NCBI GenBank assembly: GCA_014649355.1
Contig: BMSW01000018.1
Location: 1-64,000, forward strand
DNA length: 64,000 bases
From: Streptomyces althioticus
GTDB taxonomy: Bacteria; Actinomycetota; Actinomycetes; Streptomycetales; Streptomycetaceae
Direction of reading: 5' to 3'
Position 1 is the stretch's first letter. Each line of letters starts with the position of its first letter. The position numbers and the translations under genes are program-made. The notes under the pieces were generated by a model that worked only from the letters and a program-made list of their open reading frames with translations, searched no databases and was not told the origin of the DNA. Positions 1 to 9,000 of the stretch are shown here, one piece after another.

Positions 1-99
1 ACCCGTTCAAGATCCCTCGGCCGAGACCTGTCTCACCGTTCACAACCTCCCCGGACAGAACACCTAGCACATCGCCCGCCCTCAGGGGCGGTTGCCGCC

Positions 100-131
100 A
101 CGACGACCGGTGGGCTTCCCCCGGTCGTCGT
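100..131. promoter_or_regulatory. inverted repeat over ppgK promoter
   Basis: Two 11-base arms (ACGACGACCGG at 100-110 and its exact complement at 121-131) flank a 10-base spacer. The right arm runs into the -10-like TAACGT of ppgK. It could be an operator for ppgK or the terminator hairpin of a gene upstream of the window. There is no T-run, so either reading is possible. Bases 1-99 hold no gene that can be supported. Confidence 0.45.
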
Positions 132-142
132 AACGTGGTGCC
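131..142 (+). promoter_or_regulatory. -10 element, probable leaderless start of ppgK
   Basis: TAACGT at 131-136 ends 6 bases before the ATG at 143. No purine-rich ribosome binding site precedes the ATG. The spacing puts the transcription start at the start codon, as in leaderless Streptomyces genes. Confidence 0.4.
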
Positions 143-889
<747 letters not shown>

Positions 890-895
890 GGAGGC

Positions 896-1636
896 TCAGG
901 CGGGTGCCTTGCCCGCCCCCCGGGCCGGCGCCTTGGCCGCCCCCCGGGCCGGCGCCTTGGCCGCCCCTCGGACCGGCGTCTTGCCCGCCCGGACCGGCGC
1001 CTTGCCCGCCCGGTCCGGGGCGGGGCGACGGCCCGCGGTTCTGGCCCGCCGCACCCGGCGCACCCGGCGGACGAGCACCAGCGCGCCCGCCAGCAGCGTC
1101 CCGCCGTAGAGCCAGCCGGCCTGGGTGGCGAGGCCGGTCACCATGCCCATCAGCCGGTCAGGCACGCTCCCGCCGCCCTCGTCGGCGACCGGCACCAGAC
1201 CCACCGCGAAGGCGATCGGCACCACGACGGGCGCGATGAGCAGGTCCCCCTCGCGCACCCACAGCGCGGTCAGCACGCACACCGGCAGGAACAGCACCCC
1301 GTAGACGGTCAGGGAGGCGCCGAACAGTGCCTCGGTGAGCAGCCCGAGCGCCAGCATCACGGCCGCGCAGAACAGTCCGCCGCCCAGCCCGGTGAGCCGG
1401 GGCCCGGGCACGCGCCGCGCGGGCGGAGGGGGAGCGGGCCGGCGTCCGGCCGGCCGCGGGGACCGCTGGGGCCGCTGGGCGCGGGGGGCCCGGGCGACCC
1501 CGCCGCCCGCCGCCCGTCCCGCCTGCGGGGGCAGCGGAGGGCCGTGCGGCCGTGACGTCCGGGGGGTCCCCGACGGGCCAGGCGCCGGCTCGCGTCGCGG
1601 TCCGTGCTGGGCGGGTCGCGTCCTGTGTTGCTCCAC
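896..1636 (-). CDS. DUF6542-like membrane protein with proline-rich head and lysine-rich tail
   Basis: 246 residues, function unknown. The first 75 or so residues are rich in Pro, Arg and Gly and look disordered. Residues about 80-200 contain four hydrophobic stretches, which I read as a small multi-spanning membrane domain of the DUF6542 type seen beside ychF in Streptomyces. The last 40 residues are Ala-Lys-Pro-Arg repeats (A-K-A-P-x-R), encoded by tandem DNA repeats, and resemble histone H1-like tails. The GTG at 1636 has no clear ribosome binding site but is preceded by a -10-like element. It is divergent from ychF. The family assignment is from memory of gene context and is moderate. Confidence 0.75.
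   Translation of the reverse strand: MEQHRTRPAQHGPRREPAPGPSGTPRTSRPHGPPLPPQAGRAAGGGVARAPRAQRPQRSPRPAGRRPAPPPPARRVPGPRLTGLGGGLFCAAVMLALGLLTEALFGASLTVYGVLFLPVCVLTALWVREGDLLIAPVVVPIAFAVGLVPVADEGGGSVPDRLMGMVTGLATQAGWLYGGTLLAGALVLVRRVRRVRRARTAGRRPAPDRAGKAPVRAGKTPVRGAAKAPARGAAKAPARGAGKAPA
903..1012. repeat. degenerate tandem repeat encoding the lysine-rich tail
   Basis: A unit of about 24 bases built on CCGGCGCCTTGG (for example at 925 and 949) recurs with some loss of identity to about 1012. It encodes Ala-Lys-Ala-Pro-Ala-Arg-type units at the C-terminus of the minus-strand gene. Repeat number is likely to vary between strains. Confidence 0.7.
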
Positions 1637-1648
1637 TGGACCAACTTA
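1637..1648 (-). promoter_or_regulatory. -10 element, probable leaderless start of the DUF6542-like gene
   Basis: On the minus strand TAAGTT (plus-strand 1643-1648) lies 6 bases before the GTG at 1636, and no ribosome binding site is visible. This fits a leaderless transcript beginning at the GTG. Confidence 0.35.
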
Positions 1649-1817
1649 GGTCGTTTTATGTGTCCGGCAGCCCGTCAGACACGCCGGGATCCGGTCGTCG
1701 GCCGGGCGTTCGACACAGCGGCGGCTCGGTCGCGGGCACGCCGTAGACTGGTGGATCGGTCCACGCCGGCCGCTCGGCCGGCCCTCGCCCCCCTCCTCAC
1801 GTACGGGAAGTCGCAAC

Positions 1818-2906
<1,089 letters not shown>

Positions 2907-3026
2907 CACGTCCGGCGGAAGGCCGTCCGGCCTCGACGGAGCGGGTGGGCGGTATGTACAGGCCGTAGGGCTCTCTGGCAGGGGGCTGGTGTCGCTCCTT
3001 TCGCGGTCCCAGCCACCCCACCCCCA

Positions 3027-3054
3027 CCCGTGCGCCTCCGCGGAGGTGCACGGG
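3027..3054. terminator. hairpin between convergent ychF and helicase genes
   Basis: CCCGTGCGCCTCC pairs with GGAGGTGCACGGG (one G-T pair, two-base loop). There is no T-run, as is common for Streptomyces terminators. It lies between the ychF stop (2906) and the helicase stop (3059) and can serve both strands. Confidence 0.6.
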
Positions 3055-3058
3055 GTGG

Positions 3059-6000
3059 TCACCAGTCTCTGCCGATCGACGACACACGGATCTTGCGCAG
3101 CTCCTCGACCACATGGTCCGGCGAGAAAGCGTGCTGGAGATCCTGCACAAGGTGTGCCAGGCTCTGGAGCACGTATTCCATGGTGACGAACCGGGCCTGG
3201 GTGCCCTGTTCCTCCAGCACCCTACGCGCGCCGGCATCCGCGCTCCGCACGATGACCCGGGCAGGCCGCTGTGCAACGGTCTTCGCCCCGTCAGCCGTGA
3301 GCGAGAACTGCTTGGGCACCATGATCTCGACGGTGGCCCCGGTGCCGGGCGCGGTCCACACGGACACGGCGAACGCGCCTTCCATCACCGTCTCGGTGGT
3401 GTGTACGCCCATGTCCCGTACGGTTTCGCAGAGCCGGTCCAGATACTCCTTGGCCGTTTCCGCGTTGTCGAGGTCGCCCGAGAGTTCCATGAAGGTCTCG
3501 CCCTCGGTGCCCGGGATGGTCTCCCCAGCCACCTCACCGCCGACCCGTTCGAGCTGTTTCCGCTCGTCCTCCATCCGGCTCTCGATGGTCTTACGGACGA
3601 GTTCGCGCTCCTGCTCGTCGAGCGCCGCCTTGATGACGTCGGCGTTCACGAGGTCGGACAGAGGGGTCATCTCCTCTCCGTCGGCCAGCTTCGCCAGGCG
3701 TTCGCGGTGCAGCGAGGGGATACGCATTCTCGAGACGCGCGCGAGCCAGGTCGGCAGCCCCGACTCGACGCGCTGCGCGAGCGCGTGCATGCGGAAGGAG
3801 TGGTCGGACCCGTCGTCACCCACGCAGAGTTCTGCCGCGGCGCGCAGGTACCCGGCGACCTGTTCGCAGAGTTGCTCGACGTCCGCGTAATACAGCTTGA
3901 CCGACGGTGCCCTCCGCTTGCCGCGGTCGGGCTGCTCGGACGACTGGACCACGCCCCCGATCCGCTTGGCCATCTCGTCGTACGGGATCCCGTTCAGCCA
4001 CTCCCACGCGACGACCGCCCGCAGGAGCGCGTTGGCGTCCTCCATCGTCAGCGCGTCCTCGTCGACGGTCAGGAGTTGGCGCAACTCGTCGGAGATCCGT
4101 TGGTTGTTCGCGCTCAGGAGACGGTCCGGTACGGCCGGCCCTCTGGCGGCGATGTAGCGAAGGGAGAAGTAGCGCTTCGTCGGTGCTTCGGCCGAGTCGT
4201 CCGGCAGACAGTGCGCGCACAGGAGGGTGAGCACAGCTCCCTTGAGAGAGGGCATGTGGTTGCTCGTGGGCTGCCCCGGCAACGCGACCCAGGCGGTGAC
4301 CCGCTGCACGGACCGGGCCTTGAACGCGTGCCACAGCAGGTCGAGGTGGCCCTTGTTCTCGATCGCGAGGCGCGCGAGGTGCTGCAGTTCCGCCGCATCG
4401 TCCAGTTCCAGCCCCGACTGGCCGAGTGCTTGCCCGAGGGGTGACAGCGACAGCACCTCCTCACCACCCCGGTACCCCTCGCCCTCGCTGAACACGATCA
4501 GGTTCCGGGTCTCCAACTCCCGCAGCACGTCCTCGGCGTCGGGGATGTCCGGGGAGTCGGGTTCGTAGGAGATGAGGAGGCCGGCGATGATCTCCGACAC
4601 CCGAGCGAGCCACTGCCGCCGGGTGAGCCCGCTGCGTCCCTGGCAGAGCACCTGGAGGACCAGACCGCTGATTTGGAGCGTGTCGCGGAATTGTGACCGG
4701 ACTCTGAGCGAGCGTTCGGAGCTTGCGACGAAGGTCCGGTACACGCCCTCCTCGGTTGAGAGTGCCTTGACCTGCTCCGGTGCCAGTCCTTCGATCTCCT
4801 GGAGATCCTTAGGGGACGGGACGAGAATGTAGAACTTCCCGAGCTGGTCCGTCACCGTTTCGCCGAGCCGCCGCCCAGCACGTCCGCCCTTGTTGTCCAG
4901 ATCGGCTGCCGGCAGAAGGCGCCGCATCCGGTTGGCCCCCTCGCCGCCCCAGCCGGACACGCTTGTCGCGATGACGATGTCGGCAGGCAGGTTGAGGCCC
5001 ACGGCCAGGGTGTCCGTGGCCACGATGACCCGCAGCAGCCCGTCGGGCTCCCTGAACTCGTCCTCCACCTGGCGCCGCAGGGTGGGCGCGAGGGCCGCCG
5101 TATGGAAGGCGACGCCGTGCCTCAGACCCCGCATGACCAGGTCGTACAGGGGCAGATCCGAGTTCCTGAGCTTCTCGTACAGATGGCCCGCGTCGTCCCT
5201 GGCCTTCGACTCGGGTCCGTGGTACCGGCCGAAGTGCCAGGGGGAACCACGCCGACCGACCTGCTTCTGACCGCTGGTCGCCTGAAGGAGGTCCTGAATG
5301 GCCAGTGCGAGGTTCTGCGCGATGGTGCGCCCAGGGACGAAGACGATGATCCGCTTGTCCCGATCCTTGATCAGGGTTTGAACGACCAAGGCGGCCGCGA
5401 GCGGTGCGGTGGAGAGCCTGCTTCCGGGAAGTCCCTCGAAACGCAGGGACAGGGCCTTGGCGTGCTCGTCGCGGATGTCGCCGAGGTTGTGATCCTCTTC
5501 GTAGGAAGGCGGGGGCGGCTCGTGGTCGTCTCCGGGCATGCTCAGCAGGTGGGCCTTCTTCTGCACGAGCCAGCGCCGTGGCCCCACCACATAGGTGTCG
5601 AGCGGCACCGGCCGCACGTTGGTGCGGTGCTGCCGGAGCAGGCGGTCGTGTCCGAGCCAGCGTTCCAGCGTCTCTCCCGCCGCGGGCGAGAGCGCGGCCG
5701 ACAGGCCGAGGAGAGCGGGCTGCTGGTCCCGGGGGAGCATCTTCACCAGGGTGAGCAGGGCCTCCAGTTTGGCGGCCCGCTCGCTCCGCTCCGCCAGCAT
5801 CTGCAGTTCGTCCACCACGAGAAGGGCACTGCGGCGCAGCGGCGACAGCCGGTGCACCAGGTAGACCCCGAGCTTCTCGTAGATGGCCAGTGCGACGTCG
5901 TACGAGCCTGCTCCGACCGGCCGGTCGTTCTCCGGGTAGTCCCGTGAGGCCGGGTAGACGCGGAGGCCTTTCATGTCCGGGTTGCTGTCCTGGAGCACCT

Positions 6001-6730
6001 GCCACTCCGAGTGCTCCTGGGTCACCAGAGCCTTGATCGGCAGCAGCATCATCGATGTCTTCCCTGAGTTCACCGCCATGGTCATGCCGAACCGGGCCAG
6101 GGTGGTCTTGCCGCTGTTGGTGACGGCGTAGACGAGGCCCAGCCCTCGGTGATCGACGATCTCCCGGCACATGATGAGTAACTGCTGCTGGAACTTGGAC
6201 AGGTCGTCCCAGGAACCGAGCCGGTCCTCCCAGCTCTCCAGCAGCGCGTTCCGCAGCTCCGGGCGGTCTCCGGCGGGGAGCAGTTCGCCGTAACCCCGGA
6301 TGGTGGGCACCAGGGTGCCGATTACCGGCCTGGTCGGCTCTTCCGGGGGCTCGACGGGCGGTGCCACATCGGGTGAGGCGTCAACGCCACCGCCCAGCCT
6401 GGTGAAGACCGGCTGGTGGGCGGCTGTCTGGTCACGGTTCGCACGCTCGGCGAAGTCCCGCCAGTCCAGCGGTACGGCCCCCGACTCGCACCGTTCCCGG
6501 ACGTGTTCCCAGAAGTCCGCCTGGCTCAATGTGGACGTGGGAGTCTCCTTGGCCGGGAACTCCAGGTCGCGCAGGAACCTCGTCCTGGCTCCGTGTTCCT
6601 CATACGCGGCGCTCAGTCCCGCTCGCAGTTCCTCCCAGTCCGCCCGTGAGATGTCCCAGAGGGGAGCCGTCACTTCCTCATCAGTTATGTCATCCGATGC
6701 CAGGAACTCAGGTGATTCGTTGAATGGCAT
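3059..6730 (-). CDS. Ski2-like superfamily 2 helicase with N-terminal effector-associated-type domain
   Basis: 1223 residues. Residues about 25-109 form a small helical domain containing FPA...P, FW-x2-V and a final PVF. The neighbouring CHAT protease has a domain of the same pattern at its N-terminus. I read both as effector-associated domains (EADs), adaptor modules of bacterial conflict systems. The helicase core follows: Walker A around TNSGKTT (204-210), Walker B DELQ (307-310), LGLSAALSP (motif III), TDTLAVGLNLPA (motif V) and GGRAGRR (motif VI). These favour the Ski2/Hel308-like branch. The C-terminal half (residues 650-1223) has no family I recognise. Codon 184 (plus-strand 6179-6181) is TTA, so translation probably needs the bldA tRNA. 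The start follows the CHAT stop by 41 bases. Nucleic-acid sensing is inferred. Confidence 0.9.
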   Translation of the reverse strand: MPFNESPEFLASDDITDEEVTAPLWDISRADWEELRAGLSAAYEEHGARTRFLRDLEFPAKETPTSTLSQADFWEHVRERCESGAVPLDWRDFAERANRDQTAAHQPVFTRLGGGVDASPDVAPPVEPPEEPTRPVIGTLVPTIRGYGELLPAGDRPELRNALLESWEDRLGSWDDLSKFQQQLLIMCREIVDHRGLGLVYAVTNSGKTTLARFGMTMAVNSGKTSMMLLPIKALVTQEHSEWQVLQDSNPDMKGLRVYPASRDYPENDRPVGAGSYDVALAIYEKLGVYLVHRLSPLRRSALLVVDELQMLAERSERAAKLEALLTLVKMLPRDQQPALLGLSAALSPAAGETLERWLGHDRLLRQHRTNVRPVPLDTYVVGPRRWLVQKKAHLLSMPGDDHEPPPPSYEEDHNLGDIRDEHAKALSLRFEGLPGSRLSTAPLAAALVVQTLIKDRDKRIIVFVPGRTIAQNLALAIQDLLQATSGQKQVGRRGSPWHFGRYHGPESKARDDAGHLYEKLRNSDLPLYDLVMRGLRHGVAFHTAALAPTLRRQVEDEFREPDGLLRVIVATDTLAVGLNLPADIVIATSVSGWGGEGANRMRRLLPAADLDNKGGRAGRRLGETVTDQLGKFYILVPSPKDLQEIEGLAPEQVKALSTEEGVYRTFVASSERSLRVRSQFRDTLQISGLVLQVLCQGRSGLTRRQWLARVSEIIAGLLISYEPDSPDIPDAEDVLRELETRNLIVFSEGEGYRGGEEVLSLSPLGQALGQSGLELDDAAELQHLARLAIENKGHLDLLWHAFKARSVQRVTAWVALPGQPTSNHMPSLKGAVLTLLCAHCLPDDSAEAPTKRYFSLRYIAARGPAVPDRLLSANNQRISDELRQLLTVDEDALTMEDANALLRAVVAWEWLNGIPYDEMAKRIGGVVQSSEQPDRGKRRAPSVKLYYADVEQLCEQVAGYLRAAAELCVGDDGSDHSFRMHALAQRVESGLPTWLARVSRMRIPSLHRERLAKLADGEEMTPLSDLVNADVIKAALDEQERELVRKTIESRMEDERKQLERVGGEVAGETIPGTEGETFMELSGDLDNAETAKEYLDRLCETVRDMGVHTTETVMEGAFAVSVWTAPGTGATVEIMVPKQFSLTADGAKTVAQRPARVIVRSADAGARRVLEEQGTQARFVTMEYVLQSLAHLVQDLQHAFSPDHVVEELRKIRVSSIGRDW

Positions 6731-6771
6731 GACGGCTCCTGTACGAGACGTGGATCAGTGCTGCCGGCGCT

Positions 6772-7677
6772 TCACGCCGTTTGGGACAGAACGATGAGCT
6801 GGGTCTGGATGCTGCGGCACGGGGCTGCCTGGTTGACGGCGTCCTGGGCCGCGAAGCGGGCGGCGGTTCCGATGGCCCGGGCATCGGGCGAGCGGGGGGA
6901 GGCAGCGAGTTCGCGATAGAACGCGGCGGCGAAGAGGACGGAGCACGCGGCGTCCAGCCTGCCCTGGTGGGCGATGACGACATCCGCGTACGGCGTGAAA
7001 CGCTCCGCGACTTCCTGGCCCTCACAGGAACGCAGGAGCAGCGCCCGCAGGCGATGACCGCGGTGCTCGGCGACGAGTTCCAGGGTGCCGACGAGATCGT
7101 CCGCCGCCAGATGGTGTGCGTCGCCGTCGGCGTCCTCAAGGATCAGTTCATCGCGCGTACCGTGACAGGCGAGGTGCAGCACATGGGGCAGGATCGAGCG
7201 GATCTCCCGTAGATCGGCACTGGCGGCGGCCGGGAAGGGCCGCATGTCCAGGCGCCCGCGGCCCTCCTTGACGGCCGCCCGCAGCTCGGCGCTCGCCCTG
7301 GTGGTGCCGTAGCGGGCGGGCTCGGCGCCCAACAGCATGACGCGCAGGCGCTCGTCCGTCCTTCCCCTCGCCGCAGGAACCTCCGTCGCTTCCGGCTCAC
7401 TTTGGCCGGCCGTGGCGAACACGGGGTGGAAGGGATGCTCGTCGTGCGCTTTGGCCAGGATGTGGATCCGTCCCGCCGCCATCACCCCGCCCTCCAGCTC
7501 CGAGGAGACCTGACCCCAGAACTCGCCCATGGTGTTCGCTCCGGCCGGAATCGCCCATGCCGGAAATCCGGCGGAGCGCAGCATCAACCGGGCCCGGCCC
7601 ACCGTGTGGTAGACCTCCGCCAGCGCGCGCACCTCTTGTCGGCGCAAAGGGATGTTGTCCGTGTCCGCAGGCGTCAC
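6772..7677 (-). CDS. CHAT-domain (caspase-like) protease with N-terminal effector-associated-type domain
   Basis: 301 residues from the GTG at 7677. That GTG overlaps the stop of the upstream gene as GTGA and has GAAGG seven bases before it. An ATG at 7764 is in frame but would overlap the upstream gene by 91 bases. Residues about 11-87 are an EAD-like domain (AGFPA..IP, EFWGQV, HPVF) that matches the helicase N-terminus. Residues about 108-290 are a CHAT protease domain. The catalytic histidine is H172 in HLACHG and the catalytic cysteine C218 in LRSCEG. By family knowledge such enzymes are cysteine peptidases that cut a specific partner once activated. The partner here is unknown. Confidence in the fold and catalytic pair is high; the target is not known. 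Confidence 0.9.
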   Translation of the reverse strand: MTPADTDNIPLRRQEVRALAEVYHTVGRARLMLRSAGFPAWAIPAGANTMGEFWGQVSSELEGGVMAAGRIHILAKAHDEHPFHPVFATAGQSEPEATEVPAARGRTDERLRVMLLGAEPARYGTTRASAELRAAVKEGRGRLDMRPFPAAASADLREIRSILPHVLHLACHGTRDELILEDADGDAHHLAADDLVGTLELVAEHRGHRLRALLLRSCEGQEVAERFTPYADVVIAHQGRLDAACSVLFAAAFYRELAASPRSPDARAIGTAARFAAQDAVNQAAPCRSIQTQLIVLSQTA

Positions 7678-8378
7678 AGGAATGCCTTCAGCCGCAGCGG
7701 ATCGGGCAGTTCCCGGCTGAACCGGCGCAGCAGTGGTTTCTCCACTCCGGCTGTCACCGTGCATCTCAACTCCGTGTCAGTGCCCGCTCCGCAGCGCACG
7801 ACGAGGCTCAGCGGATAAGTGCCGCTCAGGTCGGTTGCAGCGGTCGGCCTGAAATCCCAGGCGGGGGTCGAGCCGCCCAGGTCGAGTGCTTGGACGAGGG
7901 GTTGGTTGGTCGTGTAGCCCACCGTCCTCGTCATCTCGCCGAGGGAGGCATCGGCACCGAGCAGGGAGAGCTGCGGTCCCAGGCGGCGTACGCGTTGGAT
8001 CTGCACCGGGTCCGTCAACCGGATCGGATCCATCGAGTGGGCGACGGGCTTCGGTCCCCACCCCGAGGTGAGGTGAAGGGCCACGTTGGCGAACTTGAGC
8101 CGGGGGCCGTCCGCCCGGGGGACGAAGGTGAGGGACAGCCGTACCAGGTGGTGTTCGTACAGGGCGGCCTGCTCCTCGGCGTACCTCGCGAGTTCCGAGT
8201 CCTCCGCGAGTTCTTCGGGGGTGAGCCGGACGGCATGTGGGCCGCCCATCCGGAGGCGGCCGGCCAGGGCCGCAGGCTCGCGGGTCTCCGTGGGCCCTTG
8301 GTCCGGTCCTCGCGGGGGGTCATCGGCGCTCAGGATGACGTCGTACGTCGGTAAACCAGGATCAGCGAGTTCGATCAT
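7674..8378 (-). CDS. unrecognised protein, first gene of the helicase/CHAT operon
   Basis: 234 residues, no family recognised. It has no signal peptide, no membrane segment and no obvious catalytic motif. The composition suggests a strand-rich fold. The middle (HSMDPIRLTDPVQIQRVRRL) and the end (a PAWDFRP segment, then alternating hydrophobic strands) look like two beta domains. The ATG at 8378 has AAGGG six bases upstream. Codon 9 is TTA (plus-strand 8352-8354), placing a bldA-dependent codon at the very front of the operon. Translational coupling to the protease gene by GTGA implies that the two are made together. It could be the protease substrate, an inhibitor or a sensor; I have no evidence to choose. 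Confidence 0.85.
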   Translation of the reverse strand: MIELADPGLPTYDVILSADDPPRGPDQGPTETREPAALAGRLRMGGPHAVRLTPEELAEDSELARYAEEQAALYEHHLVRLSLTFVPRADGPRLKFANVALHLTSGWGPKPVAHSMDPIRLTDPVQIQRVRRLGPQLSLLGADASLGEMTRTVGYTTNQPLVQALDLGGSTPAWDFRPTAATDLSGTYPLSLVVRCGAGTDTELRCTVTAGVEKPLLRRFSRELPDPLRLKAFL

Positions 8379-8418
8379 CAGTCACCCTTTCGGGAGGGAA
8401 GAAGTCCGGGATGGACCG

Positions 8419-8434
8419 CGGAGCCGTGGCTCCG
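8419..8434. promoter_or_regulatory. short hairpin in the operon leader
   Basis: CGGAGCC-GT-GGCTCCG is a perfect inverted repeat 41 bases upstream of the ATG of the unrecognised 234-residue protein. Confidence 0.35.
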
Positions 8435-8502
8435 TCCGATGTACTGACGTCGAAAGCCTTTCCGAGTTGTCCCCGCGTGTCCCCCTGGTGAGAAAAAGGT
8501 TA

Positions 8503-8513
8503 CCCATAATGGG
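8503..8513. promoter_or_regulatory. palindrome upstream of the helicase/CHAT operon
   Basis: CCCAT-A-ATGGG is a perfect 11-base palindrome in an AT-rich patch about 125 bases before the operon start. On the minus strand its centre CATTAT resembles a -10 element, so it could be promoter, operator or both. Confidence 0.35.
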
Positions 8514-9000
8514 ATGTTGGGGTGGGAACTTTGCTACGTATAGATCTCCGGCCGACCAATCCGCCAGGTGCCGGCCGAACTCCGGCGGAGGCCGGTTCGC
8601 CGCGCGAGCTCGGATACGCGTTTGGTGCGGCATGCGCCGAGGCCGCTCTTGCGGGCCGATACCGTCCGGCGGTCATGTCGGCCTCCGACATCGACGACAT
8701 GGTCGAACTCTGCGGCGACCGGGTTCAGATCGTGGCGGTGTGGTTCCGGCGGTCGGGGGTGGTTCCGGGGCACTCGGGCCGGTATCGCGCTGGGTCGAAG
8801 GCGAGACGACCGGCACGCCGTTATCGAGGCCGTGCCAGTACGCGATGACGACGGGCAGGACCTGCTCGCCGACGGCACCGTGCACCTCTTCGGCCCGGCC
8901 ACGCAGGGCTCCCCCGCTGCGCCGGTGTTCTCGGCATCGCCGAGGAGTGCATGTCCGCCAACCACCCGGTGTTGTGAGGGGTGGAAGACGGCGCCGTGCC

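Larger units (their letters stand above)
8379..9000. other. intergenic region upstream of the helicase/CHAT operon
   Basis: About 620 bases without a convincing gene. The part nearest the operon is AT-richer, with GAGAAAAAGGTTACCCATAA around 8490-8510, and probably holds its promoter. A short hairpin (8419-8434) lies in the leader, and a palindrome (8503-8513) lies further upstream. From about 8560 to 8990 GC returns to coding-like values, but reading frame is lost repeatedly. This may be a decayed gene. Confidence 0.5.

Noticed and set aside
903..1012. Tandem repeats as a CRISPR array.
   Set aside because: Units are contiguous with no spacers and encode a protein tail. The same holds for 56271-56333.
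7678..7764. Longer start for the CHAT protease at 7764.
   Set aside because: Would overlap the upstream gene by 91 bases and add a disordered stretch; GTG 7677 has a ribosome binding site and GTGA coupling.
3059..8378. Integrase, attachment sites or insertion sequences bounding the conflict operon.
   Set aside because: No transposase, integrase, tRNA or long terminal repeats were seen near its ends; the case for transfer rests only on TTA codons and atypical content.
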